Below are positions 16,696 to 26,052 of a DNA stretch of 64,000 nucleotides, piece after piece (within the stretch, counting starts at the first letter, position 1; every line of letters begins with the position of its first letter). Where the stretch lies: NCBI RefSeq assembly GCF_007786475.1, contig NZ_VNJJ01000003.1, positions 228,055 through 292,054 on the forward strand. Reading direction: 5' to 3'. This DNA comes from Cohnella terricola (GTDB lineage: Bacteria; Bacillota; Bacilli; Paenibacillales; Paenibacillaceae). Below the pieces are notes generated by a model. That model saw nothing but the letters and a program-made list of their open reading frames with translations. It was not told where the DNA came from and ran no database searches. A program made the position numbers and the translations under genes.

Positions 16696-17664
16696 ATGAA
16701 GAAAACAGAACGAGTGAACCTAATTATGCGCTACATCAATAACCGTGCGCATTTTACGATTGCCGAGATTCAACGAGAGTTCAACATATCCCGCGCGACG
16801 GCGATCCGCGACATTAACGAGATTCAGACTATGGGTTTTCCGTTGACGACAGAGCTTGGGCGGGGTGGAGGCTACCATGTCTTGCAAAATCATTATCTGC
16901 CCGCCGCCCGATTCACGCCCGATGAGCTGAAGGCGATATTTATCAGCTTTATCGCCTCGAAAAATTCGCAGTTGCCTTATTTGCAAAACCGACGCTCAAT
17001 CACCGAAAAACTTATTGGCATCGCTTCGCAAACCCAGCAAGACGAGCTGATCGAGCTGAATCATATTTTACTTTTCGAAAATACAAATCCTGCCAATCCG
17101 AACCTGTTGGAGCTCGATGATGCTGCGCCTGCAGAGTTGAACCAGTTGATTTCTCTTGCAGTCCGGGATAAGCATTTACGCGTGACTTTTGAAGAGAGTC
17201 TTGGATGGCCACAGTTGTTGGACGTTTATCTGCTGCATATTTTTAACTCGAACGCTCAGTGGCTAGTGGAGGTTTATGATTTCGACACGGATGAGTTTCG
17301 ATATTTGCCTGTTGTGATGCTGCGGGATTCGGCAATTTCTGAGCAGGAGATGAAGTGGACTGAGCAAGAGATTTTAAGCAAAAAACGGCATCGTGCACGT
17401 GAGTCCAATCTTGTTGTGAAGCTTGATGCGACTGGGATTCAACGCTTTAAGCGTATGCACCCGCCGGGGATTACTTTGTCCTTTACTGGGATGTTTCAGT
17501 CGAGCGGGATATTCAATGTTCAGCTGGATGTGACCCATGTTGAGATGCTCGCGTATTATGCGGATTGGCTTTTGTTTTTGGGAAAAGGGGTCGTGTTTGA
17601 TCGGATTCCCGATGAGCTGCGAATGATATTGGAAGAGCGTTTAGTCAATTTAAAATTTACTTGA
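16696..17664 (+). CDS. HTH/WYL-domain transcriptional regulator (YafY family)
   Basis: A 322-residue protein with an N-terminal DeoR-type winged helix (about residues 5-60, FTIAEIQREFNISRATAIRDI) and a C-terminal WYL ligand-binding domain plus WCX-type end. It is divergently transcribed from the two GyrI-like genes, and the shared intergenic palindrome is its likely operator. There is no ribosome binding site before the ATG; a leaderless transcript is likely. Regulators of this kind beside GyrI-like proteins suggest a ligand-responsive local switch, which is inference. Confidence 0.85.
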   Translation: MKKTERVNLIMRYINNRAHFTIAEIQREFNISRATAIRDINEIQTMGFPLTTELGRGGGYHVLQNHYLPAARFTPDELKAIFISFIASKNSQLPYLQNRRSITEKLIGIASQTQQDELIELNHILLFENTNPANPNLLELDDAAPAELNQLISLAVRDKHLRVTFEESLGWPQLLDVYLLHIFNSNAQWLVEVYDFDTDEFRYLPVVMLRDSAISEQEMKWTEQEILSKKRHRARESNLVVKLDATGIQRFKRMHPPGITLSFTGMFQSSGIFNVQLDVTHVEMLAYYADWLLFLGKGVVFDRIPDELRMILEERLVNLKFT

Positions 17665-17833
17665 GTAATTCGAAAGAATGAACATAAAGTCAAAAGATGA
17701 TTTGCTGCGTCGGATTTCCACTTGAATCTTACGTAACGTAATGATTTATTATGTACATAACAGCAGGATGAAACGCAGGCTTACGGCCAAAAAAATCGAA
17801 CAAAATAAATTCGAAATCGGAGGAGAAACGAAC

Positions 17834-18409
17834 ATGAGAAAACTCGTTTTATTTCTGCACGCATCGCTTGACAGTTTTGTAGAAGGGCCGAACGGTGAAA
17901 TGGATATTGGCTGGGTTTCCTACAATGCTGAATTGGAGAAACACGCGAAAGAAATTCTGAGTACTGCCGACACTGTCATTTGGGGACGTGGGACATATCA
18001 GATGATGCACAATTACTGGCCATCTGTGCCTTCGAACCCATCAGCTTCGCAGCATGAACGGAATCATGCAGAGTGGATCGAAAAGACATCCAAAATCGTT
18101 TTTTCCACAACGCTGGAGAAAGTCGAATGGAACAATTCCAGACTGGTGAAAGAAGATGTCGAGGAAGAGATCAAGAACCTCAAACAGCAGCCAGGCAAGG
18201 ATATAGTCATCCTCGGCAGTCCCAGGTTCGCACACTACCTTATGCAGCTTGATTTAATAGATGAGTATAAAATTACGGTTTCTCCCGTCCTGATCGGCAG
18301 CGGGTTGCCGTTATTCCAAGGTCTCAAGGAGAAGATCAATCTTAAACTTATCGAAAACAAGACATTTGATTCCGGAGCCATAGGCCTCGTTTACCGGACG
18401 GTTAGATGA
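17834..18409 (+). CDS. Dihydrofolate reductase-like (RibD C-terminal domain) protein
   Basis: A 191-residue member of the DHFR/RibD_C family (YwjB/YyaP type): N-terminal SLDSFVEGPNGEMDIGW, the TVIWGRGTYQMM NADPH-binding helix region, DIVILGSPRFAHYLM and the ISPVLIGSGLPLF-like strand (here VSPVLIGSGLPLF). It starts at ATG 17834 behind CGGAGGAG. These proteins are predicted NADPH-dependent reductases of unknown substrate. It is a single gene between the WYL regulator and the XRE-cupin regulator. Confidence 0.82.
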   Translation: MRKLVLFLHASLDSFVEGPNGEMDIGWVSYNAELEKHAKEILSTADTVIWGRGTYQMMHNYWPSVPSNPSASQHERNHAEWIEKTSKIVFSTTLEKVEWNNSRLVKEDVEEEIKNLKQQPGKDIVILGSPRFAHYLMQLDLIDEYKITVSPVLIGSGLPLFQGLKEKINLKLIENKTFDSGAIGLVYRTVR

Positions 18410-18512
18410 ATTTTTTCATAGGAGTGTAGTCCACCATCAAATACTACTCATATGGAAAAGAATCTAGATAAATAATATACTAGCTATAACTGTTTTGTTG
18501 AGGAGAATATCA

Positions 18513-19073
18513 ATGGATGAAATCGATGAATCAAAACAAATTGTATTACAAATCGGCGGTGCTTTGAAAAAGTACAGAAAAGAAAAAAGCATGAGCTTAG
18601 ACGACTTATCGGAATTAACGGGCGTAAGCAAACTTACTCTGGGGAATATCGAACGTGGCGAGACAAATCCAACTTTGGCGATGATATGGAAAATTTCAAA
18701 AGGTATATCTTTACCGCTATTGGCTTTGTTCAAATCAGAAGACTCTGCTAGTTTGTATCGAGCAGGTGAAGGACTGCGGTTTTCTAATGATCAAAAAAAT
18801 TGGATCATTGAACCAGTCTTTAAAAGTAACGATATTGAAATGTGTCGGGCTTACTTACAGCCAAATAGCTCGTATCAGCCTGAAGGTCATCATGTGAATA
18901 CAACTGAAATTGCGACAGTCATGACTGGTTCCATTGAAATTCAAGTCAATGGAGAGATTTACACTTTGAATCAATATGATACGATCAGTTTTCGTGCAGA
19001 TTGTCCTCATTCTTATACCAATCATACGGATAGCGAAACAGTGCTCCATATATCCTTAAAGTACGATTTCTAA
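18513..19073 (+). CDS. XRE-family regulator with C-terminal cupin
   Basis: 186 residues: an N-terminal helix-turn-helix (about residues 12-66, MSLDDLSELTGVSKLTLGNIERGETNPTL) and a C-terminal cupin with the usual GSIEIQVNGE and DCPHSYTN strands. The ATG at 18513 follows TGAGGAG. Regulators of this type sense small metabolites. The gene lies ~220 bp before a CynX-type exporter and probably controls it. Confidence 0.85.
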   Translation: MDEIDESKQIVLQIGGALKKYRKEKSMSLDDLSELTGVSKLTLGNIERGETNPTLAMIWKISKGISLPLLALFKSEDSASLYRAGEGLRFSNDQKNWIIEPVFKSNDIEMCRAYLQPNSSYQPEGHHVNTTEIATVMTGSIEIQVNGEIYTLNQYDTISFRADCPHSYTNHTDSETVLHISLKYDF

Positions 19074-19290
19074 AGTCGAAAATTCCACTTATTAAATACA
19101 ACTCTGAATTCCATGACGGGAATTTCAGAGTTGTATTTTTGTTTTTAGATGAACGAAAGTATATTATAAAGTGCTTATTGATAATAATTATATACTATAA
19201 TATACTTTATTTATTCGCGCGGATGTATCGATTTTTTTCAATCAGCAGGAAGCAAATAATACGTAAGACTTCAGGAAGGAGAAATTAAGA

Positions 19291-20523
19291 ATGCCGAACA
19301 AACAAAAAAATAAAGCCGTACCATCCTCTATAGGGCTGATCATTCTCGGCATTATTGTTATTGCAGCTAATTTACGTACTCCCTTAACATCAGTCAGTCC
19401 TTTAGTGAGTCAAATAAGGGATGACGTTCATATTTCAAATACATTAGCAGGCCTGATCACAACGGTACCCTTGCTTGCATTTGCTTTATTATCGCCTCTA
19501 GTACCAAAATTAGGACAAAGGTATGGGGTTGAACGAATCATAATGATCGCCTTACTCTTTCTGACTGTAGGTATTGTAATACGTTCTTTATCTGGCGCAG
19601 CTAATCTGTTTATTGGGACAGCAATTCTTGGATTTGCAATTGCCGTATGTAATGTATTATTGCCAAGTATAATCAAAAGGGATTTCCCAAATAAAATTGG
19701 CTCCATGACAGGTGTTTACTCCATTTCAATGAGTTTATGTGGAGCAATCGCATCGGGAATCAGTGTGCCTCTAGCTGTGAATGCAGGTCTAAAATGGCAG
19801 GGAGCATTGGGAATTTGGGGGATTCTAAGCTTTGTATCGATCCTCTGTTGGTTACCCCAATTAAGAAATCAAACGAAGCAAACAACCACGACGAGTCAAC
19901 AAATGGCCAGCAACGATGTAAATGTTTGGCAATCCCTCATTGCCTGGCAAGTAACCTTGTTTATGGGTATACAGTCCATGGTATTCTATGTGCTGATCGC
20001 ATGGTTGCCTGAAATTTTAAAGCAACAAGGAATTGATCCAAACCAATCAGGATGGTACCTCTCGATCATGCAGTTAGTTATGCTTCCATTTGCCTTTATT
20101 GTCCCCGTTATTGCTGGGCGCATGTCTAGCCAACGGTTGCTAGTGGTCATTACAACCATTTTGCTTTTGACGGGAACAATTGGACTTCTTTACGGAAGCT
20201 CCAATATGATTCTGTTGTGGATCATCATGCTCGGAATTGGTGGAGGCTTCGCCTTTAGTTTGTCCATGATGTTTTTCGGGTTACGTACTGAAAATGCGCA
20301 TCAAGCAGCGAAACTGTCTGGCATGGCGCAATCGATTGGATATCTTTTTGCCGCAGTCGGTCCTGCTCTTATAGGATATCTGCATGATGCGACAAATAGT
20401 TGGAACCTGCCACTTTTCATTCTGCTTGGCGCTGCGGTCTTGCTCTTTTTAGTCGGTATAGGAGCAGCAAAAAACCGTTTTGTAGGTAGCCGATATAGTT
20501 ACGAGCTGCCACGGAAAGGATGA
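19291..20523 (+). CDS. CynX/NimT-family MFS transporter
   Basis: A 410-residue major-facilitator protein with 12 hydrophobic helices and the signature of the cyanate/nitroimidazole subfamily (ANLRTPLTSVSPLVSQI in helix 1, a GxxxAICNVLLPSIIKR loop, FGLRTENA in the C-terminal half). It is preceded by AGGAAGGAG. The substrate cannot be told from sequence. It follows the XRE-cupin regulator, and the pair looks like a regulator-exporter module. Confidence 0.85.
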   Translation: MPNKQKNKAVPSSIGLIILGIIVIAANLRTPLTSVSPLVSQIRDDVHISNTLAGLITTVPLLAFALLSPLVPKLGQRYGVERIIMIALLFLTVGIVIRSLSGAANLFIGTAILGFAIAVCNVLLPSIIKRDFPNKIGSMTGVYSISMSLCGAIASGISVPLAVNAGLKWQGALGIWGILSFVSILCWLPQLRNQTKQTTTTSQQMASNDVNVWQSLIAWQVTLFMGIQSMVFYVLIAWLPEILKQQGIDPNQSGWYLSIMQLVMLPFAFIVPVIAGRMSSQRLLVVITTILLLTGTIGLLYGSSNMILLWIIMLGIGGGFAFSLSMMFFGLRTENAHQAAKLSGMAQSIGYLFAAVGPALIGYLHDATNSWNLPLFILLGAAVLLFLVGIGAAKNRFVGSRYSYELPRKG

Positions 20524-20614
20524 TAAATATTTTTGACAAAATTATGGTGACCATTGATAAAGCTGAAATAACGAACAAACTCCTCGATGCCCATTGAAAT
20601 AGCCCGATACCGAA

Positions 20615-20788
20615 ATGGAGAAAGCGAGTTTGGAACAGCTGCAACAAGCCAAATCTAAATTAAAATCTGCGGGGATTAACCCGGAAACAGTTCATCTTAA
20701 GAGAGATCCTGCACATCTTATGGATGATGTAAACCATTTCTTGTACGACGGAATAAGAATATGCGCTAAGGCATTGCGGCGGTTTTGA
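20615..20788 (+). CDS. Small hypothetical protein, possibly a gene remnant
   Basis: A 57-residue frame (MEKASLEQLQQAKSKLKSAG... ending LRRF) whose final codons form the left arm of a terminator hairpin. A preceding frame fragment at 20545-20597 (MVTIDKAEITNKLLDAH) ends in a stop, so the pair may be one decayed gene. There is no good ribosome binding site. Confidence 0.35.
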   Translation: MEKASLEQLQQAKSKLKSAGINPETVHLKRDPAHLMDDVNHFLYDGIRICAKALRRF

Positions 20789-20813
20789 AATAAAATTCAA
20801 AGCCGCCGCTTTT
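20776..20813 (+). terminator. Strong intrinsic terminator
   Basis: GCGGCGGTTTTGAA / TTCAAAGCCGCCGC, a 14-bp perfect stem, followed by TTTTC. Confidence 0.8.
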
Positions 20814-20904
20814 CTCTACTTGCGCCGCGATCGATGCTATCGGTACGAATCCCAGAAACAAGAAGAACTTAATACGATCTGCGTCACAGCCTAGCAATTC
20901 ATGC

Positions 20905-20940
20905 TATAATAAGTGCGCAAAACACGTATTTTGCGCACTT
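20905..20940 (+). promoter_or_regulatory. Promoter-like box with a 12-bp perfect inverted repeat before the integrase
   Basis: TATAAT (20905-20910) is followed at once by AAGTGCGCAAAA-CACGTA-TTTTGCGCACTT. It has no T-run, so an operator or recombination site is more likely than a terminator. It lies 130 bp before the tyrosine recombinase gene. Confidence 0.45.
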
Positions 20941-21071
20941 TCGCTTGTAATCGATCGAAAAAGCAAGCCATGCTACTTATCCTCGTTAAATTTGATAAGA
21001 TTCAAAATGTATTCTGGAAGAATATTGCACCTAGAAATGAGAGACAACGATGAATGACTTGAGGGATTACA

Positions 21072-21992
21072 TTGCCTAGAAATGACCTTATAAGCGAGTC
21101 CTATTCTCAGCCGCTTGAAGCTTTTAAGATCTGGATGAAGCAATCCGGCTATACGGAGACAACGAAGAAAGAATATTTGCGAGAAGTCGTTGACTATTTA
21201 ATCTCGTTAAATGAAATGCCGGTGCAGCAAGCGGGAAAAATGAACGTCGTAGCGTTCTTAGTATGCAAACAAGATACGGCAGGGGACAAAACAAGAAATC
21301 GTACGTTGTCCGCAATCCGATCGTTCTACACGGCATTAATCGATTTCGAACTTGCAACCAAAAATCCCGCAATGGAAGTAAAAAAGTCAAAAACGGATAG
21401 AAATAGAGTTCCCGTATATTTGGAAGAAGATGATCTGGAGAAGGCGCTTTCTTATGTGAAGGGACGTTATCGCGACCGAAATATAGCTATTTTTCTATTG
21501 ATGAGTTATTGCGGTCTGCGTGTAGGCGAGGTTCATCGCCTAAATCTGTCGAATTTCAAGAACTCCAGAGGCATACTGGAGGTACTCGGTAAGGGGAGAA
21601 AATGGAACGAGATTCCGCTGCCCGAGCTGCTCATAAAGCATTTAACGCAGGTAGAAAGCTACAGGATCCAACCCTATAGCAATCGTGAGGACGCTCTATT
21701 CGTTTCACAGAAGGGAAGAAGGCTGTCAATTCGGCAAATCCAGAACATCGCTACGCAAGTCTTTATTGCTTTGAAAGAGGATAATCCACACTTGGCCGAT
21801 CTGAAGCTATCTTGCCATAAGCTCAGACATTCTTTTGCAACGATGTTGTTAAAGAATAACGTCGACATTCGGGTCGTTAAGGAGCTTCTTGGTCATGCGT
21901 CGATTGAAACAACGATGATTTATACTCATATTAATGATGAGCAGAAACGTGGAGCAATGACGACTATCAAGATTCCGGAATTGATGTGCTGA
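21072..21992 (+). CDS. Tyrosine recombinase (XerC/D-like integrase)
   Basis: 306 residues with an N-terminal SAM-like core-binding domain (about 15-100) and a catalytic domain holding the full tyrosine-recombinase set: Arg150 (GLRVGE), a Lys in the GKGRKWNE turn, His249-x-x-Arg252 (HKLRHS), His275 (LLGHAS) and the nucleophile Tyr284 (TTMIYTH). The TTG start follows GAGGGA. It is not adjacent to a tRNA, and no att sites are evident, so it may be a solo integrase, a cassette-type recombinase or a mobile-element remnant. The end of a decayed frame follows (to 22107). Confidence 0.88.
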   Translation: MPRNDLISESYSQPLEAFKIWMKQSGYTETTKKEYLREVVDYLISLNEMPVQQAGKMNVVAFLVCKQDTAGDKTRNRTLSAIRSFYTALIDFELATKNPAMEVKKSKTDRNRVPVYLEEDDLEKALSYVKGRYRDRNIAIFLLMSYCGLRVGEVHRLNLSNFKNSRGILEVLGKGRKWNEIPLPELLIKHLTQVESYRIQPYSNREDALFVSQKGRRLSIRQIQNIATQVFIALKEDNPHLADLKLSCHKLRHSFATMLLKNNVDIRVVKELLGHASIETTMIYTHINDEQKRGAMTTIKIPELMC

Positions 21993-22267
21993 GTACTGAG
22001 CGGGGCGTTCATCTAACGGACGATGGAGTATCTGCTCTATCCGAAACAGATGGTCATCTAAGTATTGTTAAATTGGTAGAAGCGGACTATCCAATCATTA
22101 CATTTTAATGAAAGCCCCAGGAATACAAAAGCAATTGTAGATAAAATTGAGTATTGGACAAACTATGGTTTTTTTTCAAAAGTACCTATTAGGATACTCC
22201 GAAGAATTGCACTTAGGAACAAGAGTACATTAGTTTAACTATTGAATAAGTAAGGTGGACAGGGACA

Positions 22268-22525
22268 ATGAATGATACATTTGTTTGGGGGATATTTGTA
22301 GCAGATAGTTCAAAGCCATTCCCTAATTTCTTTCCAGTTGCACTATATACATCACGAGCATTAGCTATTAGTCAAATTGAAGCCATGCCACGAGATAATA
22401 ATTATCAGCTACTTCGGATGCCGATAAATAAAGACTTTTCTTATTTCCATAAAAAGAGTGGAAAGTTAGTTGGAATGGATGCTATTCACCACGAACATTT
22501 TCATTATAAGGACGAGTCAAATTAA
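22268..22525 (+). CDS. Small hypothetical protein
   Basis: An 85-residue soluble protein (FVWGIFVADSSKPFPNFFPVALY..., then a His-rich end HHEHFHYKDE) behind AAGGTGG-ACAGGGACA. I recognise no family. Just after its stop comes a copy of the short TAACG..GATA motif and a hairpin. Confidence 0.5.
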   Translation: MNDTFVWGIFVADSSKPFPNFFPVALYTSRALAISQIEAMPRDNNYQLLRMPINKDFSYFHKKSGKLVGMDAIHHEHFHYKDESN

Positions 22526-22553
22526 TCATTAAGTTAACGAGGAAAGATACATA

Positions 22554-22577
22554 AACGGCTGCTGTGAGCAGCCGTTA
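22554..22577 (+). terminator. Hairpin after the small ORF, part of an interspersed repeat
   Basis: ACGGCTGCTG-TGA-GCAGCCGT. It follows TTAACGAGGAAAGATA and precedes CGTTAACG; a sister copy lies at 29416-29475. Confidence 0.5.
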
Positions 22578-22608
22578 TTACGTTAACGGGAGGTTAGTAT
22601 GGTGATAG

Positions 22609-22650
22609 AAACAGAAGGCAGCCAATTATCAGGTTGCCTTCTGTTTATTA
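22609..22650. terminator. Bidirectional intrinsic terminator
   Basis: AAACAGAAGGCAGCC / GGTTGCCTTCTGTTT perfect stem-type repeat lying just beyond the end of the minus-strand DMT gene. Confidence 0.75.
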
Positions 22651-22666
22651 ATATGTGTAAGAGTAT

Positions 22667-23548
22667 TCATTTAGACTTAGCTCCAAAATAAACTCCCATT
22701 CCCACTATTGTTAATAATCCTCCAATGATTTGAGAAGCAGCGACAGCTTCTCCCAAGATAAAGTATGCAAGGATTATTGCAAGCACAGGCTCTCCGATAA
22801 CGCCAACAGAAACAGTAGTTGCACCGATTGATTTTAGCAACAGATTAAATATAAAATGTCCAAATATAGTTGGAATTAAGGCAAGTAATAAGAAGTACAT
22901 CCAGTCAGACGAACCATAATCTGTAAAAGAAGAATTGTTCATTAGGCTGTATATCAGCATGACGCTACCACCAATGAAAAAAACAATAACGCTGTATACA
23001 TTAGCTGGTATTTTATGGCTCACTTTTTGTCCTGCTAGCATATAAGCAGCAATCGAGACAGTCCCCAATAATGAAAGTCCATCCCCGATCAGTGCTTCTC
23101 TTGAGACACCTATATCTCCCCAAGCTATTATGATAGAACCGAATACGGCAGTTATCATGCTTACTACCATTAGTTTGTTTACTCGTTCCTTGAAAATAAA
23201 ATAGGATCCAATCATTACGAACAGCGGTTGTAGAGTTAAAATAACCATCGAACTTGCTACCGATGTGTAAGATAAAGATTCCATCCAAAATAAAAAATGT
23301 AATCCAAGAAAAAATCCGGCCGATAAAATAAGGCTCCAGTCACACTTTGTTAATCTTGTAAATCTAAGTTTTTTCCAAGACACAAAAGGAAGCATGATTA
23401 ATACAGTTATATATAATCTATACATTCCTGCAACGGACGGAGGAGTATGTGATGATTTAATCATAATTGATGATATGGCAATAGCAAGAACACTGATAAT
23501 TAGCAAGATATACGGATTGACTACCACATTTGATTTATTTAATTTCAT
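22667..23548 (-). CDS. EamA/DMT-superfamily transporter
   Basis: A 293-residue protein with ten membrane helices arranged as two EamA repeats, each with the typical PSVAGMYRLY and PLFVMIGSYFIFKERV / PVLAIILAYFILGEAV blocks. It is likely an exporter of amino acids or other metabolites, substrate unknown. It is divergent from an AraC-type regulator 150 bp away, which probably regulates it (inference from arrangement). Confidence 0.85.
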   Translation of the reverse strand: MKLNKSNVVVNPYILLIISVLAIAISSIMIKSSHTPPSVAGMYRLYITVLIMLPFVSWKKLRFTRLTKCDWSLILSAGFFLGLHFLFWMESLSYTSVASSMVILTLQPLFVMIGSYFIFKERVNKLMVVSMITAVFGSIIIAWGDIGVSREALIGDGLSLLGTVSIAAYMLAGQKVSHKIPANVYSVIVFFIGGSVMLIYSLMNNSSFTDYGSSDWMYFLLLALIPTIFGHFIFNLLLKSIGATTVSVGVIGEPVLAIILAYFILGEAVAASQIIGGLLTIVGMGVYFGAKSK

Positions 23549-23698
23549 GGGTAATTCCTTCTTTTATGTTTAGTTTCTATGCAGACTGTATTATTGAACA
23601 CCTAACAGGATATAATAATATCATCTTTATTTATTTAATTCTGTAAGAATATCTCTTAAAGATATAGTTATATCGTCATGTTTGAAAGGGGGATATAT

Positions 23699-24580
23699 TT
23701 GGTTAATAAACTACACGAGATTAATCATTATCCCGATACTTCTTTTCCTTATGCTATGTATACCGTAACCTCTTTAAACTGTATCCCAGAGGGTAGAGGC
23801 TTTAATGAATTACACTGGCATGAAGAACTCCAGTTTACTTTGGTAACCGAAGGAAAGATTGTTATGCAAGTCAATGGTGTAACTCATGAGCTAGAAGCTG
23901 GACATGCAATTTTTATAAATAAGGGAGTATTACACGTATCTAAGCAAGTTACTAAAAATAGTGAATATGTAAGCTTTAATTTTCCGGAGAAATTACTTTC
24001 TTTTTATTCAGACAGTCATATGGAAAAAAATTATGTACTTCCTTATACTAACTCTTTATTTTTATCACTAATAATAAGACCTGAGACAGAATGGCAAAGT
24101 ACTATGTTGGGGATCCTCTTGAGTTTAAAGGATAAGTTCAACGTTAAAAAATACTGGGGCTGGGAATACGAGGTTTCTATTATGACCGTTCAGTTATGGT
24201 TGACCATGATAAGAAATAATTCCTTGGCTACCGTGGAATCGCCCAAACACATAAAACAGCAGCAAGAACGAATTCAATTGATGATTAGTTATATCCATCA
24301 GAACTATGTTTATAACCTATCTCTACAAGAAATAGCTGATGCTGCACATCTTAGTGTTTCTGAGTGCACTCGAAGTTTTAAGAAAACACTTCATACGACT
24401 CCTTATGACTATTTAATTAAATATCGAATCAAAAAAAGTGCCGAGTTATTAAACGCTACTGAATTCACAATAACCGAAGTAGCCAGTAGAGTGGGTTTCA
24501 ATCATGTTAATCACTTCATTCAGTCTTTTAAAAAACACTATAATAGGACACCTAAAGAATATCGGCGTTTAAAGAAATGA
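23699..24580 (+). CDS. AraC-family regulator with N-terminal cupin
   Basis: About 293 residues: an N-terminal cupin sensor (ELHWHEELQFTLVTEG, then a GHAIFINKGVLH strand) and two C-terminal AraC helix-turn-helix motifs (LSLQEIADAAHLSVSECTR and FTITEVASRVGFNHVNHF). The TTG start follows AAAGGGGG; the upstream ATG at 23678 overlaps that site and is less likely. Divergent from the DMT transporter gene. Confidence 0.87.
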   Translation: MVNKLHEINHYPDTSFPYAMYTVTSLNCIPEGRGFNELHWHEELQFTLVTEGKIVMQVNGVTHELEAGHAIFINKGVLHVSKQVTKNSEYVSFNFPEKLLSFYSDSHMEKNYVLPYTNSLFLSLIIRPETEWQSTMLGILLSLKDKFNVKKYWGWEYEVSIMTVQLWLTMIRNNSLATVESPKHIKQQQERIQLMISYIHQNYVYNLSLQEIADAAHLSVSECTRSFKKTLHTTPYDYLIKYRIKKSAELLNATEFTITEVASRVGFNHVNHFIQSFKKHYNRTPKEYRRLKK

Positions 24581-24582
24581 TC

Positions 24583-24918
24583 GAACAACGTTTAGCCATG
24601 CAGTACTAATGTAGTTCTTTAAGCTCCCTCGGTACAATGCAGTTTTCTCACGAATGCTCGCTTATTCGCAAGATCTCACCATGGTATAAATCGCAATCTG
24701 GACAGAAGAGGCTTTTTGCCATCAAATTCGGTAACCAAAGCGCATGCGGGAACAGAAGGGGCGATTTTTCGCTCCTTTTTACTGCTCTGCTGCAAGAGAG
24801 AAAGTAATATTTTAGGGAAATAGGGAGAGGTTTGTAAGGTTCATTACGCTGTATTGTGGCTGGGAGGATGCTGATAGCCCAGCAACTTGTAAACAACTAC
24901 TCCTTAAATAACAACAAT
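24583..24918. other. Gene-poor stretch before the transposon ends
   Basis: A minus-strand frame at 24648-24896 includes a CPDCD segment but has no ribosome binding site and no recognised homology. I see nothing else convincing here. Confidence 0.4.
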
Positions 24919-25052
24919 TGTCGGGGGACAAGAACATACATTCATTATACTCTGCGCCATGCGCGGAGTTTTTGTTTTAACGATGCAAGTTCTTGTCTTT
25001 TCTTCAAGACAAGAACTTGCATCGTTTCTCGACTTAGGACAAGAACTTGCAT
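24919..25052 (+). mobile_element. Family A Tn7-like complex end
   Basis: It starts TGTCGGGG and contains four copies of a ~15-17 bp site: GGACAAGAACATACATT (24926-24942), inverted ATGCAAGTTCTTGTC (24983-24997), GACAAGAACTTGCAT (25008-25022) and GGACAAGAACTTGCAT (25037-25052). A CTCTGCGC / GCGCGGAG hairpin with a T-rich tail lies between sites 1 and 2. The 5'-TGT terminus plus spaced multiple sites is the pattern of TnsB-bound Tn7-like ends. No partner end of this family was found in the window. Confidence 0.6.
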
Positions 25053-25070
25053 TGAATTCCGCAGAAGTGC

Positions 25071-25208
25071 TGTCGGATGTCATGAATGTGTACCGATTCA
25101 AGCCCGCGTAAATCACGGGTTTTTCTTTTTATCGGTATATATTCTTGACAAAAAACCGTGTCAAGAATATATACCGATTGCCGCTTGATGCCAAGAATAT
25201 GTACCGAT
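25071..25208 (+). mobile_element. Family B Tn7-like complex end (copy 1)
   Basis: It starts TGTCGGA and has sites TGTCATGAATGTGTACCGAT (25078-25097), inverted ATCGGTATATATTCTTGACA (25131-25150), TGTCAAGAATATATACCGAT (25159-25178) and TGCCAAGAATATGTACCGAT (25189-25208). A CCCGCG-TAAATCA-CGGG terminator (25102-25130) separates site 1 from site 2. It starts 18 bp after the family A end finishes. Confidence 0.7.
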
Positions 25209-25275
25209 TCCCGATATTTCATTAAGCTAACGGGCAGTTATCGTAACTTCCAGGGAATATAAACATCTAAATAAC

Positions 25276-26043
25276 GTGAGGAACGAGCGAATGGGCTGGG
25301 GCTGGGACAATACGGTTTTTCTCATCGGTGACGAGTACGTGTTCCGGTTTCCAAGAAGAACGATTGCAGTTGGCTCGATTCGTATGGAAGGGAGGCTGCT
25401 GCCGAAGCTGGAGGAATATATGACCATCCCCTATCCGAAACCGTTGTTTTATGGCGAAGCAAGTGACGAATACCCGGCACCATTTCTTGGCTATGCCTAC
25501 GTGCCAGGAGATTTCCCCATCGGTTTGACGGAAGAACGCCGGGCTTTATCGGCAGAGACGCTGACGAAATTTTTGCGGGGATTGCATGAGTTTCCGGTGC
25601 AGGCGGCGCTGAAGTGCGGAGTTCAGCAAGATCATCGAAACTTGACGGACATAGCATCGCGCAAAGTCAAATTGGAGGGCTTTCAATCGAAGGTGGTTGA
25701 ACACTTGTCGCCGGAGGAGTCCGGTGTGATTGAAGCGTATATTAGCAGGCTGCAAAAGGACCGTGTCTTGGCGGTGAATGCACTGCTACATGGCGATCTT
25801 CATTTCAAAAATATGCTTGTGAATGAGAACGGGATCGTTTCCGGCATCATTGATTGGGGCGATCTGAGCGTCGGACATCCGGCTTGCGATTTGAGTGTTG
25901 CTGGGCACTGTCGGATTAGGCTCATTATTTCGTTGCGGCTATGGCTATCGGCACCATTTTATCGTTTAAAAGCCGCGATAAGGTACGATCCGCCTTCTCT
26001 GATGCCGCTTTATGTTGAGGAATACGAAAATTCAACAGAGTAA
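25276..26043 (+). pseudogene. Truncated aminoglycoside phosphotransferase-family gene
   Basis: The kinase core is clear: FLIGDEYVFRFPRR near the start, LLHGDLHFKNML (Brenner motif with catalytic Asp) and GIIDWGDLSVGHPACDL with the metal-binding Asp. The family usually has ~25 more residues before WGWDNTVF; here the upstream sequence is a transposon end and an AT-rich non-homologous stretch, so only a GTG at 25276 is available. After DLSVA the ~50 C-terminal residues do not look like the family, while another frame reads AHYFVAAMAIGTILSF. Both ends are probably damaged. Confidence 0.6.
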
Positions 26044-26052
26044 GTCGTTGCG

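Noticed and set aside
21072-21992. Chromosomal XerC or XerD
   Set aside because: The gene is a XerC/D-like tyrosine recombinase, but the location in an accessory region, without the usual neighbours, makes a mobile-element origin more likely. It was not given a gene symbol.
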